Assembly (NCBI RefSeq): GCF_020880815.1
Contig: NZ_JAJITD010000011.1
Span: 227,910 to 291,909, forward strand
Length of the DNA: 64,000 nucleotides
Direction of reading: 5' to 3'
Source of the DNA: Paraburkholderia sejongensis
GTDB taxonomy: Bacteria; Pseudomonadota; Gammaproteobacteria; Burkholderiales; Burkholderiaceae
The notes below the pieces were generated by a model. That model worked only from the letters and a program-made list of their open reading frames with translations, searched no databases and was not told the DNA's origin. Made by a program: the position numbers and the translations under genes. This document shows, piece after piece, positions 52,022-61,482 of the stretch; position 1 is the stretch's first letter; the number at the start of each line of letters is the position of its first letter.

Positions 52022-54433
52022 TCAGCGTCCCGTCAACCACCGCAGCGTCGGGCCGAAAGAGCTAGCGATCCATGTTCCGTTCGGGCCGAAGTCCCACGTC
52101 GGCCCGAAGCTAGCCGGATCGCCTAGCTGGGCATTAGTGAGTCCGCTCGAGGTCGGCACCGGTGTTCCCGAGCCAACCCCCGCGCTCGCCCCGGACGACT
52201 CGCTGTTCCAGAACACGTTGGCGGCGATGCGTCCGTCATTCGTGCCCGCGATACCGCCTGTCGTTGCACCAGGATCAGGTGTGAGTGTCGAGTTGGAATA
52301 GGACTCGCGAATAACGCCCGCATTGCGGCCAGCCAGGCCGCCGACCACTGCGCCACCGCTTACGCCACCCCTTACGATATCCTCCGAGTAGGATTGGTTG
52401 ATCCCGCCATTGTTCGCGCCGACGAGTCCACCGAGCGTGGCTTGCGCACCGCCCGTCACCGTGCCCAACGCGATTGACTGATCGATGCAACCATCGTTCG
52501 TACCGGCGAGGCCTCCGACCGTGCCCGCTCCGCTTACGCTCACTCCTGCGAAAGACTGTTCGACGCGGCCCCGATTCACCCCGACGATCCCGCCGGCCAC
52601 GCCGCTGGTGTCGCCCGTGGATTGGACGTTGCCGAAGGCGCTGACCCGCACCATCTGTCCATAGTTGGTGCCCGCCACCAACCCGACAGGTCCAGCGGAC
52701 GAGGTCGCCGTGCTGTCATAGACGCCAAGGTTGCGCACGACGCCAGTTTTGCCGATCACACCGAATAATCCGGTATCGGCGTCGCCTGAGATGTTGAGTC
52801 CCGTGATGCCGCCATGACCCATACCGTCGAACTGACCGGTGAACGGTGTGGCGGCGGTGCCGATGCTGTTGAAGCTCACCGGATCCAGGAATTCGATAGC
52901 CCGATTGCCCATCGCATAGATGCCTGCCAGGTTGTTGCTTACCGCATTCAGATCCGCCAGGTTGTTGACGAGCTGATAAGCCGTCACCTGAGTAACCAGG
53001 CCACTAAACGCTGCCGGGCGCCAGGAAGGATTGCTGCGCACAGTACCGGGCGTGTAGCTGCCGTTCATGTCGTAGAAGGCCGTGACAATGCCCGTGCTTC
53101 GCGACCAGTCGATGGTGCCCAGGTTGGTTACACTGCCGCCGTTATCGAATCCGCTCGTATCCGCGGCCAGTGTCAGCGAGCCGGTGCCTTTATTGGCAAG
53201 GACTGCGTGCGGTCCGACAGTCAGCGAATGGGTAGCATCGAGCGTTAGCGATGTCGTTCCGTGCCAGCGCACACTAGCGTCAATGGCGATGTCTCCCTTG
53301 CCGGTCGCCCCCAGTTGTCCGTCCGCGCCATTCGCGTCGACGGTGATCGAGGCACCGTTGCTCAGGCTTGCGCTCAGTGTGTGGGCAGTGCGCGTGTCCA
53401 CGATGAAGTTGCCTGTTGTGATGTTCCAGGTTTTCGCCTGAACGTCTGCGCCGCCGACCTGGACATCCTTGCCGGACATGTCGACCGCGCCACCGCTGCC
53501 GTCCGCGTTGCGTGCGCTGATCTGCGCACCGCGCGCATCGATGTTGCCGCTGTTGACGATCGACGTCGCCGTGGTGGTGTCCGCGACGAGCCACACGTGG
53601 CCGGCGCGTGTCGCCGTGCCGGTCGCGCGCAGCGCGCCCGAATGACCTGCCAGCGCAAAGATGTTGCCGTCGGCCGCCTGTAGATTGATGATCGCTGCCT
53701 GCACGGTGCCCGTATTCGTCACCGTGCCGCTGCTTCCCACGTCCACGAAAACCTGCCGATCCGTGCCGGTGAACAGCCGAACCTGACTACCGACGGCAAG
53801 TTCGGCGTTGCCGTTCGGTGCATCTATTGTTCCTGCGTTCGTGACCTTGTTCGCCGATATGAGGAACACGTCGCCGCCCGACGACATAAGCTTGCCGAGA
53901 TTGATCACGTTCGCCGTCGAGCTGCCCGTGAACACTGTCCCGCCGATCGCGGGCGCGTTGAGGAACGTGTCGTTGGCGACGTCGAGCGTCGAAGCGACGA
54001 AGCGGCCGCCGGTCGAGACGACGCCGTTTCGACCGATGAGAATGCCATGCGGATTGACAAGGTACACACTGCCGGTGCCGCTCAGCGTGCCGAAGATGGC
54101 GGAAACGTCGTTACCCGTCACGCGATTGAGTGTCGCGCCCGTTCCGTTGTCGATCGAAACCGTGCGGTGCGATCCGATCTAGAAACTGTCCCATTCGATG
54201 ATGGCTCGCGGGCGGGTTTGCGTGATGTTCAGGTTCGCGCCGCTTTGGGCAATGCTTCCCGCGCCGCCGACAAAGCGACCGCCTTGCGGCAGCGGTCCTG
54301 CCGCGAACGCCTGTTGCGCGGAAAACAGTCCCGTCAGTGCAAGCGTGATAACCAGCGAGAGCTTTCGGTTTCGCGACGACCGACAGCTTTCAGGCGCGCG
54401 CCGTAGAGGCGTCAATGTTGCAGCAGGGCTCAT
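52022..54433 (-). pseudogene. Filamentous-haemagglutinin/TpsA-type secreted protein gene with an in-frame amber codon
   Basis: The two open parts form one gene of about 804 codons. From ATG 54433 come a basic segment, a hydrophobic signal (LVITLALTGLFSAQQAFA) and the start of the TPS domain (GGRFVGGAGSIAQSGANLNI). At 54179-54181 a TAG interrupts the conserved IIEWDSF-x-IG segment, and the same frame continues at once with HRTVSIDNGTGATLNRVTG and SVYLVNPHGILIGRNG, the haemagglutination-activity core. The C terminus (about 52050-52640) carries GLUG-type repeats (GGLVGANNG, GGLAGRNAG, GGIAGTNDG). No TpsB transporter is nearby. A single C-to-A change would explain the stop. Confidence 0.86.
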
Positions 54434-54647
54434 ACGTCCCCCCGTGGCAGTGCAAGACGGGCGGCGCGCGCGATGGCGCGATGCGCTTCCCGCGTATGAA
54501 GAATAGTGCTGGACGTTGCGTGGATACGCCAAAACCTACGCATTTTGCGCCCCTTCAACTTCGCACCGAAAATCAGCCGGACGGCAATCCGGCACACCTT
54601 CCGGACGAATGCGCGCGTTGCAGCTCACCCCCAGAATCAGATAGGTA

Positions 54648-54659
54648 AACTTGCAAGTT
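54648..54659. promoter_or_regulatory. Perfect palindrome upstream of marR, probable MarR operator
   Basis: AACTTGCAAGTT is a perfect 12-base palindrome 27 bases before the MarR-type ATG. TTGCAA inside it could be the -35 element, with TACGCT at 54674-54679 as a weak -10 at 17-base spacing. Binding here would block transcription, the usual MarR autoregulation. Confidence 0.6.
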
Positions 54660-54685
54660 AATCTGTCTTGATCTACGCTTCGCGC

Positions 54686-55135
54686 ATGACTCGCTCCCGC
54701 CAATCCACCCCGCCGCTCGACTACCTCGTCTCCGATCTGACGCTGGCTGTCGGCCAGCTTTTGCGTCGGCTGCGAAGCACCAATCCCGGCGACCTGAACT
54801 TGTCGCAGTCCAGCGTGCTCGCGCGGCTGGAACGTGAAGGCCCGATGACCACCGCGGATCTCGCGCGCGCCGAATCGATGAAGCCGCAGTCCATGAAAAC
54901 CATCCTCGGGGGCCTCGAAGAAGAGGCATGCGTCGAGCGCGCAGCGCATCCCACGGACGGCCGCCAGATCCTGTTCGCGATCACGCGCAAAGGGCTGGAC
55001 GAACGCAAGCGGCGCACGGCGGCCAAACGCGAATGGCTGCTGGCGAAGCTCGAACAGTTCGATCCGCAGGACGTCGCGACGCTTGCCGCGGCCATTCCAC
55101 TCATCAAGCGCCTCGGCGATTCCACGCCTCCCTAG
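54686..55135 (+). CDS. MarR-family transcriptional regulator
   Basis: MarR-type winged-helix regulator of about 149 residues. The recognition region (SVLARLEREGPMTTADLARAE, MKPQSMKTILGGLEEE) and wing (DGRQILFAITRKG) are intact. It heads a three-gene set: regulator, small membrane protein and an MFS pump, the common arrangement for efflux control. The pump is now broken, so the regulator may have lost its main target. A palindromic operator lies just upstream. Confidence 0.88.
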   Translation: MTRSRQSTPPLDYLVSDLTLAVGQLLRRLRSTNPGDLNLSQSSVLARLEREGPMTTADLARAESMKPQSMKTILGGLEEEACVERAAHPTDGRQILFAITRKGLDERKRRTAAKREWLLAKLEQFDPQDVATLAAAIPLIKRLGDSTPP

Positions 55136-55174
55136 ACTTTCCGGCTTCTCCAGCTTTCCTTGAAAGGACGAACC

Positions 55175-55483
55175 ATGAGTTTCGTTGCGATCTTTTTCGC
55201 GGGTGCCTTCCTGTGCAACGCGATGCCGCATCTCACCGCGGGTCTGCGCGGCGAGGTGTTCCCTTCCCCGTTCTCGACGCCGCATGGCAAGGGGCCGTCG
55301 TCGCCGCTGGTCAATTTCCTTTGGGGCGTGCTGAACGCATTGATCGGTCTGGCGCTGCTGGTCCACCATCCGTTCGCGCCTGGCGTGAACGTCGATAGCG
55401 CGGCGCTGCTCGTCGGAGTGCTGGTCATGGGTGTTTTCGCATCGGTTCATTTCGGCCGGGTGCGTCGCGAAGGTCTGTTTTGA
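55175..55483 (+). CDS. Small membrane protein of unknown function
   Basis: Protein of 102 residues with predicted membrane helices at about residues 2-16 (FVAIFFAGAFLCNAMPHL), 45-65 (LVNFLWGVLNALIGLALLVHH) and 75-92 (AALLVGVLVMGVFASVHF). AAAGGA precedes the ATG at 55175. Its stop overlaps a TTG that begins the MFS pseudogene, so it was probably translationally coupled with the pump. I do not recognise a characterised family. Confidence 0.75.
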   Translation: MSFVAIFFAGAFLCNAMPHLTAGLRGEVFPSPFSTPHGKGPSSPLVNFLWGVLNALIGLALLVHHPFAPGVNVDSAALLVGVLVMGVFASVHFGRVRREGLF

Positions 55484-55844
55484 GCGCGACGCAACGCGAT
55501 CAGCTCGATCCGCGGGTGTGGAAAATTACCGCCGTCGCCGTACTCGGCTCGCGCCGGCGTTGTTCGTGCGCGGCGCCGGGCTCGGCGCGACGGCGCTGCC
55601 GGCGATGTCGGCGGCTTACGCGTCGGTCGAGCAGCGCAATCTGCCAATGGCGAACACGACACTCAACATCCTGCAGCGGCTCGGCGGGCCGACGTTGACG
55701 ACGCTCTGCGCGCTGGTGTTGGCGCAGTTGCTCGGCGCTCACCCGGCGCTTGCCGGGTTGAACGCTTGGGCGGCAACGTTTCTGCTGCTTGCCGTGTTGC
55801 ATGCGGTGATGGCGGTGACGGCGATGCGGTTGCCGGGCACATGA
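55480..55844 (+). pseudogene. Internally deleted DHA2-type MFS drug exporter
   Basis: From TTG 55480 (TTGA overlap with the previous stop) the frame reads SATQRDQLDPRVWKITAVAV, a typical N terminus of an EmrB/QacA-type exporter. At about 55545-55555 the sequence jumps, in another frame, to the C-terminal part: FVRGAGLGATALPAMSAAYA followed by QRNLPMANTTLNILQRLGG, ending at 55844. Roughly 350 codons and most helices are missing. The junction lies in a GC-rich run, like the monooxygenase pseudogene at 48.9 kb. Confidence 0.84.
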
Positions 55845-55888
55845 GCGGCTTCACGATCCTGCTTTCGCAGCCGCGCTCCGGTAACCAG

Positions 55889-56743
55889 TCAGCCCCTCAA
55901 CGCCGCCTCGACCGCGTCGGCCAGCGACGTCGTGCTCCGTCCGAGAAGCGTGGAAAGATCGCGAGAGTCGCTATTCAGCTCGCCTGCCGATGCCTTAAGG
56001 TCGGCATCGACGACGACATCGACAATCATCTTCGGCAGACCGAAGTGCAGCAGCGCAGCTTCATGTTCGGCGGTGGACAGGTGGTGATACACGATCGTTC
56101 GACCCGTTTGCTTCGATACTTCCTCGGCCAGTTCCGTCAGCGAATAAGGATGGTCTCCCGCAAGTTCATAAGTCCGGTTGGCGTGACCGGGTTGCGTGAG
56201 TACCGTTACCGCCGCATCCGCGAAATCGGCGCGAGACGCAGCGGCAAATCGACCTTGCCCCGCACTGCCGATGATTGCCGAATTGGCGAGCGCCGCGGCA
56301 AGTCCGCTGGTATGGTTTTCGACATACCAACCATTGCGTAACACCACGAAATCCACGCCGGTGTTCTTCAAATACGCTTCGGTCCTGTTGTGCTCGTCGG
56401 CAATAATCAGATTGGACGTGTCGGCGCGTAGCAGGCTGGTGTAGGCGATCAGCTTCACGCCCGCTTGCCTGGCGGCGTCGATCACAGCCCGATGCTGCCG
56501 GAATCTTTCCCCCAGCTCTACCGCCGAGATAAGCAACAGCTTCTCCACACCCTTGAATGCCTCGACGAGCGTTTCGGGACGATCGTAATCTGCCTCGCGT
56601 ATCCGAACGCCGAGGGCGCTCAAGTCATCGGCCTTTTCTGGGCTGCGGACCGCCGCGACGATCTGACCGGCGGGGATGGTTTGCAGAAGACCTTTTACGA
56701 CCAGTCGGCCAAGTTTTCCATTGGCCCCGGTAATGGCGATCAT
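55889..56743 (-). CDS. qorB: NAD(P)H:quinone oxidoreductase QorB-like, NmrA family
   Basis: NmrA/SDR-a-type protein of 284 residues that closely resembles E. coli QorB (QOR2): MIAITGANGKLGRLVV at the start, GVEKLLLISAVELGER, AYTSLLRADTS, LRNGWYVENHT and YELAGDHPYSLTELA. It should bind NADPH through the GANGKLG motif and reduce quinones in the cytoplasm. AAGGGAAA lies before the ATG. It is convergent with the broken MFS gene and has no evident operon partner. Confidence 0.88.
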   Translation of the reverse strand: MIAITGANGKLGRLVVKGLLQTIPAGQIVAAVRSPEKADDLSALGVRIREADYDRPETLVEAFKGVEKLLLISAVELGERFRQHRAVIDAARQAGVKLIAYTSLLRADTSNLIIADEHNRTEAYLKNTGVDFVVLRNGWYVENHTSGLAAALANSAIIGSAGQGRFAAASRADFADAAVTVLTQPGHANRTYELAGDHPYSLTELAEEVSKQTGRTIVYHHLSTAEHEAALLHFGLPKMIVDVVVDADLKASAGELNSDSRDLSTLLGRSTTSLADAVEAALRG

Positions 56744-56844
56744 TTTGTATTTCCCTTTTGTCGAAAGTGACGTTGAATAAATTAAATCGTTCTACTCATT
56801 CGATATCGAACGGGCGACTCGATGTGTGTCGATTCAGGCGAACT

Positions 56845-57351
56845 TCATCCGCGCCGCACGATCAGCGCGATCGGCAGGCCGAGACCCAACATATGGATCA
56901 GCAGTGCGGGCAGGAACGGCATCGGCGACACCGATGGAGGCGTGACGAACGCGCTGTGAGGCAACACGACGAAGCCCATGAAGAAAAATACGATGATGCC
57001 CAGTAGCGGGCCGCCGAGCCACGCGAGGCGATTGACGACCGGCACGCGCGACGCGACCAGCGCGTAGGCGATTGCCGGAACGATCGATACAAAGAAGTGG
57101 AGCACGGTGCCCAGGATAAAACCGGTGGCGCCGGCGTAGGCGTTCATGCCAGTCAGGCTGCTGGCGGCCAGCTGCATTTCCGCAATGACGCCGATGCCTC
57201 GCGCCAGTTGCAGGATTAACACCGGGACCAGCACGATGAAGCCGGCTGCCACGCCGGCAGTCGTGCCGAGGGTCAGCGCGCGGGGGAAACGGCGTGGCGA
57301 ATTCGCCGGCCGCGTCGACGGTAGATCGGGCATTGTGTCTGTCCTTTTCAT
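56845..57351 (-). CDS. Integral membrane protein of unknown function
   Basis: Protein of 168 residues with four predicted helices: ALTLGTTAGVAAGFIVLVPVL, TGFILGTVLHFFVSIVPAIA, PLLGIIVFFFMGFVV and a C-terminal MPFLPALLIHMLGLGLPIAL. The first 25 residues are polar and cytoplasmic. A start at 57333 (MPDLPST) with AAGGA upstream is also possible. It is reminiscent of DUF1440-type or YagU-like inner-membrane proteins, but I cannot assign it firmly. Confidence 0.68.
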   Translation of the reverse strand: MKRTDTMPDLPSTRPANSPRRFPRALTLGTTAGVAAGFIVLVPVLILQLARGIGVIAEMQLAASSLTGMNAYAGATGFILGTVLHFFVSIVPAIAYALVASRVPVVNRLAWLGGPLLGIIVFFFMGFVVLPHSAFVTPPSVSPMPFLPALLIHMLGLGLPIALIVRRG

Positions 57352-57498
57352 GATCTGCTTTCCGCATAGAACTGGGAGGAATATGGACGCCGGAGCGTTT
57401 TCCCGTCGTCGAAAGCAGTCTAAAAACGTGGACCTGTCTGAGAAACTCCTGCTTTATCAAAACATTGTTGTCGAATACCCCCCCGAATCGAACCGGCG

Positions 57499-58413
57499 TT
57501 ACGACGATCGCTGCGATGGGTGCCGGGCAAACAGCTCGACGACCCAGTCCGCGAAAACACGCACTTTGTTGCTCATATGCCGATTTGGCGGATAGACGAT
57601 CGATACCGGCATCGGCGGAAGCTGCCATTGCCCGAGGCAGCTTTCCAGTTCCCCCGAGGCAATCAGCGGCGCGGTCATGAACGTTCCGCCACAGAAGATG
57701 CCGAGTCCGGTTCTGGCAAGGTCGGTACAGGTCGACACATCGTTGCAGAGAAGGGTTTTCCTGCCCTGGATATCGACGGTTTCGCTGCCGCGACTGGTTA
57801 CGATCGGGAATGGTCTGGCCGTTCTCGCCGACATCATGTGGATCACCGTATGGTGAAGATCGATCTCGCTCGGGTGCTGCGGCTTGCCGTGCTTTTTCCA
57901 GTAATCCGGCGATGCGCAAAGCTCGAAATGGCTCAGACCAACCCGTCTCGCCACCAGTGATTGATCGGTCACGATTCCGATGCGGATTGCGCAGTCCACG
58001 TTGTCCGCAAACAGGTCGACAGGCGTGTCGCTGGCACCGATCTCCAGATCGATATCCGGGTATTTCGCGAGAAAATCAGGCAGCGCGGGCACGACCACTG
58101 AATGGGCCAGCGGCCGCGGCAGATCGATGCGCAGCCGGCCTTTCGGATTGGATCTGGCGCCGGCCATCGAGTTTTCCAGTTCCTCGAGGTCGGCCAGAAG
58201 GCGCACGGCCCGGTCGTAATAGGCCGAGCCGTCAGGCGTCACGGTGACGCGCCGGGTCGTGCGATTGAGCAGTTTGGTAGCGAGATCGTCTTCCAGCATC
58301 TTGACCAGTCGCGTGACGGTCGCCTTCTGGAGGTTGAGGGTCTCGGAGGCTTTGGTGAAGGTTCCCGATTCCACCACGCGCACAAACACGCGCATTGCGT
58401 CGAATTTATCCAT
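57499..58413 (-). CDS. LysR-type regulator
   Basis: LysR regulator of 304 residues from the large group controlling oxidoreductase/efflux genes: MDKFDAMRVFVRVVESGTFTK, then LLNRTTRRVTVTPDG after the HTH and GRLRIDLPRPLAHSVVVPALP opening the effector domain. GGAAG precedes the ATG. It lies upstream of the membrane protein gene on the same strand and divergent from the mgtC-type gene; either, or qorB, may be its target. Confidence 0.87.
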   Translation of the reverse strand: MDKFDAMRVFVRVVESGTFTKASETLNLQKATVTRLVKMLEDDLATKLLNRTTRRVTVTPDGSAYYDRAVRLLADLEELENSMAGARSNPKGRLRIDLPRPLAHSVVVPALPDFLAKYPDIDLEIGASDTPVDLFADNVDCAIRIGIVTDQSLVARRVGLSHFELCASPDYWKKHGKPQHPSEIDLHHTVIHMMSARTARPFPIVTSRGSETVDIQGRKTLLCNDVSTCTDLARTGLGIFCGGTFMTAPLIASGELESCLGQWQLPPMPVSIVYPPNRHMSNKVRVFADWVVELFARHPSQRSS

Positions 58414-58648
58414 TTTTCTTCCGAACGACTGGCTGGCGCTAAAGCGATACGGTTGTCGGCGTGAAGCAGTGCGTAAATTGCGCCGGATTATCGCATCGTC
58501 GAGACAGGCGAATGCTTCGCTTGCGTCGCGAGCCGGTCTGCGTTCACCGTAAGCCGACGTAAATCGTTCACCGATAGCCGGAAACCAAGCGGTTCCGGAG
58601 AAAAATATCTACCATCAAGGCTGATTCGTTGAGAAGAGACAGAACGAC

Positions 58649-59341
58649 ATGCACCTCGACATCATCTTTGATCTGCTGGCAGCCGTGGCGCTCGGTGCGT
58701 TGATTGGCGTGGAGCGGCAATGGCGGCAGCGTTTCACAGGGATTGCCACCCATGCACTCGTCGCGCTGGGCGCGGCCACTTTCACGACACTGCCATTCCT
58801 GCTCGGCGCACAGGGAGATGTCGTGCGGATGGCGGCGCCGGTTGTCTCCGGTATCGGTTTCCTTGGCGCGGGCGTCATCATTCGTGACGGTCTCAGCGTG
58901 CGCGGACTGAGCACAGCGGCGACAGTCTGGGGGACGGGCGCAGTCGGTGTAATCGCCGGCAGCGGCTTCCTCGGCACCGCCCTGATCGCGACTTTGCTGA
59001 TCGTCCTGTGTAACGTAACGCTGCCGCCACTCGCACGACTCATCTATCGTCACGCTCCGGTTGACTCGAGTGGCGAGCGCTACTACATCATCGAAGTGGT
59101 TACGCAGTCGCAACAGGAAGCACTCATTCGAGCCACGCTGTTGCAACGTCTGGACGCCAACGGTCTCTCGCTCCAGAGCCTGGAAAGCCACGCATTGAAG
59201 AGCAGTGCGCAGGTTGAAGTGAATGCCGTGGTGTTTGCACCCCAGCAAAGCGATGAGCAACTGGAAGTGCTAGTGGGGGAACTTGCGCTTGCGCCTTATG
59301 TGTCGGCGGTGAGCTGGTCTGTCAGCGACGGGCCGCAATGA
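58649..59341 (+). CDS. MgtC/SapB family membrane protein
   Basis: Inner-membrane protein of 230 residues. The N-terminal MgtC domain is clear: LLAAVALGALIGVERQWRQR, with the conserved Arg-rich GVERQ segment, then ALVALGAATFTTLPFL, GIGFLGAGVIIRDG and GLSTAATVWGTGAVGVIAG. The last 80 residues form a soluble ACT-like tail. Homologues influence Mg homeostasis, F-ATPase activity and survival in macrophages or acid. GAAGAG lies upstream of the ATG at 58649. Confidence 0.9.
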   Translation: MHLDIIFDLLAAVALGALIGVERQWRQRFTGIATHALVALGAATFTTLPFLLGAQGDVVRMAAPVVSGIGFLGAGVIIRDGLSVRGLSTAATVWGTGAVGVIAGSGFLGTALIATLLIVLCNVTLPPLARLIYRHAPVDSSGERYYIIEVVTQSQQEALIRATLLQRLDANGLSLQSLESHALKSSAQVEVNAVVFAPQQSDEQLEVLVGELALAPYVSAVSWSVSDGPQ

Positions 59342-59440
59342 CGGGAACACGACTCTGCTCCGAACGCGTAACGACCACTGGAGCGGCCGATTTGCGCTTC
59401 CCGCAGACTTGTTGCCCGCCGACTCCATCCCAAAAATAGT

Positions 59441-59469
59441 TTGACAGACTATCTTTAGATATATATCTT
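59441..59469 (+). promoter_or_regulatory. Promoter and probable PadR operator
   Basis: TTGACA at 59441-59446 and TATCTT at 59464-59469 form a promoter with 17-base spacing. The perfect palindrome AGATATATATCT (59457-59468) covers the -10, and ATCTTACGA recurs at 59466 and 59476. Transcription would start near 59476, after the first in-frame ATG (59473), which decides in favour of the ATG at 59506. Confidence 0.65.
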
Positions 59470-59505
59470 ACGATGCATCTTACGACACTCACGGGAGTCT
59501 CCCAG

Positions 59506-60498
59506 ATGCGTCATCTTCATCGCTTTTCCGGTCCGCGCGGCGCGCAGGGCCCTTTCCATGGCCGCTCTCACGGCCGCTTTCACGACCACTTCGGCCAGCC
59601 TTCGCTGCATGCGCTGTGGCACGCAATCGCCGCCCGGCACGCGGACCGCACCGGCCACGCTGACCGCGCGGAGCAGCGCTTCGACACCCCGGCCGCCCCC
59701 CGGGAGCCCGGCGAGCACGCCAGGCACGGCGCGCCCGATCCCCGCAACGCCCCCGGCCGCCGGCATCGCCACAACGATCACCGTCACTTCGCCCTCCACG
59801 CGCTCTGGCATGCGATGGGCCGCCATCACGATCCTCGTTCCGGCGGCCCGGGCGGCCGCGGCGGCCGCTTCGGCGGCGGCCCCGGCGGGCCCGGTGGATT
59901 CGGCGGCGAAGGCGACGGTTTCCCGCGCGGCCGCAAATTCAGCTCCGACGATCTGCAATTGATGCTGCTGTCGCTGCTCGACGCACAGCCGAGCCACGGC
60001 TACGAGCTGATCAAGGCGCTCGAAACGCGGTCGAACGGCTTCTACACCCCAAGCCCCGGCATGGTCTACCCGGCGCTCACCTATCTCGAGGAACTCGGCT
60101 ACGTGAGCGTGCAGCTCGAAGGCAATCGCAAACGCTACGCGCTGTCGGACGCCGGCCGCGAGTATCTGAACGCGAACCGCGAGCGGGTCGATCTGATGTT
60201 CGCGCGACTGACCCATATCGCGCGCAAGATGGATTCGGTGCGCCGCGCGTTTGCCGGCGAGGAACCGGCCGACGTTAGCGAAGGCGGCTGGGTGCCCGAA
60301 CTGACCGAAGCGCGCCGCATGCTGAAGACCGAACTGCTGCGCCGCGACAGCGCGCCGGCCGACGAGCAGCGCCGCATCGCCGCGATCCTGATGCGCGCGG
60401 CGCGCGAAATCGTCGGCGGCGGCGGCGCGAAGCCGGATGCAAACGGGAACGGGAACGCCCGCGAGAATCCCGATAACGGCGACGAAACGTCCGCCTGA
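59506..60498 (+). CDS. PadR-family regulator with long His/Gly-rich N-terminal extension
   Basis: PadR regulator of about 330 residues. The winged-helix domain covers about residues 144-230 (LMLLSLLDAQPSHGYELIKALE, PGMVYPALTYLEELGYV), followed by a helical dimer arm. The first 140 residues are low-complexity, rich in His, Gly, Arg and Pro (many HxxH-like spacings), which might bind metal; no known domain is there. I place the start at 59506, with GGGAG 8 bases upstream, because the promoter lies over the earlier ATG. It precedes a siderophore-interacting protein gene, and such pairs are linked to iron-responsive regulation. Confidence 0.86.
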   Translation: MRHLHRFSGPRGAQGPFHGRSHGRFHDHFGQPSLHALWHAIAARHADRTGHADRAEQRFDTPAAPREPGEHARHGAPDPRNAPGRRHRHNDHRHFALHALWHAMGRHHDPRSGGPGGRGGRFGGGPGGPGGFGGEGDGFPRGRKFSSDDLQLMLLSLLDAQPSHGYELIKALETRSNGFYTPSPGMVYPALTYLEELGYVSVQLEGNRKRYALSDAGREYLNANRERVDLMFARLTHIARKMDSVRRAFAGEEPADVSEGGWVPELTEARRMLKTELLRRDSAPADEQRRIAAILMRAAREIVGGGGAKPDANGNGNARENPDNGDETSA

Positions 60499-60544
60499 GC
60501 GCGCCCGCCGCGCTTCATCGAACCGAACAAGGAGCACCACCCTT

Positions 60545-61411
60545 ATGCCGAACCAGGACAACCGCCCCGATCTCGCCGTGCACCGCGTGCGTCATCCGCT
60601 CAAATTCCGTCTGCTGCAAGTCAAACAGGTCCGCGAGCTGAGCCCGCACCTGATCCGCGTCACGTTCACCGGCGACGATCTGCACGACTTCGTGTCCGCA
60701 TCGTTCGACGACCACATCAAGGTGTTTTTCCCCGAGCCCGGCGCCGACAAACCGGCGCTGCCCGAAGCCGGTCCCGACGGCCCGGTGTTTGCCGACGGCA
60801 AACGGCCGACCGCGCGCGATTTCACGCCGCGCCGTTTCGATCAGCAAGCGCGCGAACTCGATATCGAATTCGCGATGCACGAAGCGGGTCCCGCGGCGAC
60901 GTGGGCCGCGCAGGCGCAGGTCGGCCAGTATCTGGGCATCGGCGGCCCGCGCGGCTCGCTGGTGATTCCGACCGGCTTCGACTGGCATCTGCTGATCGGC
61001 GACGACACCGCGTTGCCCGCGATCGCCCGGCGCCTCGAAGAACTGCCGCCCGGCGCGCGCGTTGCCGCGGTGATCGAAGTGGCCGATCCATCGGCGCGCA
61101 TCGAATTTTCGACGCGGGCAGAACTGCATCTGGTCTGGTGCTATCGCAACGAACCCGGCAACGAACCCGGCAACGACCGCGCGTCCGCCGCGCAGCCTCG
61201 CCCGCGCGGCGACGCGCTGTTGCAGGCGGTGCGCGAGACCTATCTGCCGGAATGGGGCGAAGGCTACGTGTGGGCGGCCGGCGAAGCCGCGTCGATCCGC
61301 GCGGTGCGCCAGCATCTGTGCGGCGAGCGCGGCGTCGACAAATCGCGGATTCGCGCGGCAAGCTACTGGAAACAGGGGGCGGTCGCGGTGCACGAGAACA
61401 TCGAAGACTGA
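60545..61411 (+). CDS. Siderophore-interacting FAD-dependent protein
   Basis: SIP-family ferric-siderophore reductase of about 288 residues. FAD-binding region: KVFFPEP and FTPRRFDQQARELDIEF with the R-x-x-T/S-like flavin segment, then GPRGSLVIPTGFDWHLLIGDDTALPAI, the NAD(P)H domain hallmark. The C-terminal WAAGEAASIRAVRQHLC matches ViuB/YqjH. It would release iron from imported siderophores in the cytoplasm. AAGGAG lies 10 bases before the ATG at 60545. It is probably co-transcribed with the PadR gene. Confidence 0.9.
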   Translation: MPNQDNRPDLAVHRVRHPLKFRLLQVKQVRELSPHLIRVTFTGDDLHDFVSASFDDHIKVFFPEPGADKPALPEAGPDGPVFADGKRPTARDFTPRRFDQQARELDIEFAMHEAGPAATWAAQAQVGQYLGIGGPRGSLVIPTGFDWHLLIGDDTALPAIARRLEELPPGARVAAVIEVADPSARIEFSTRAELHLVWCYRNEPGNEPGNDRASAAQPRPRGDALLQAVRETYLPEWGEGYVWAAGEAASIRAVRQHLCGERGVDKSRIRAASYWKQGAVAVHENIED

Positions 61412-61482
61412 AGCACGCCGGTGCGGTAACGCCGCGAAGCACCGGTGCGCGTCGGACAACAACAAAAAACGGAAGACACCCG

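Noticed and set aside
54179..54181. Programmed stop-codon read-through or pyrrolysine at the TAG
   Set aside because: No stimulatory structure or pylT/pylS-type genes are visible, and one base change explains it more simply.
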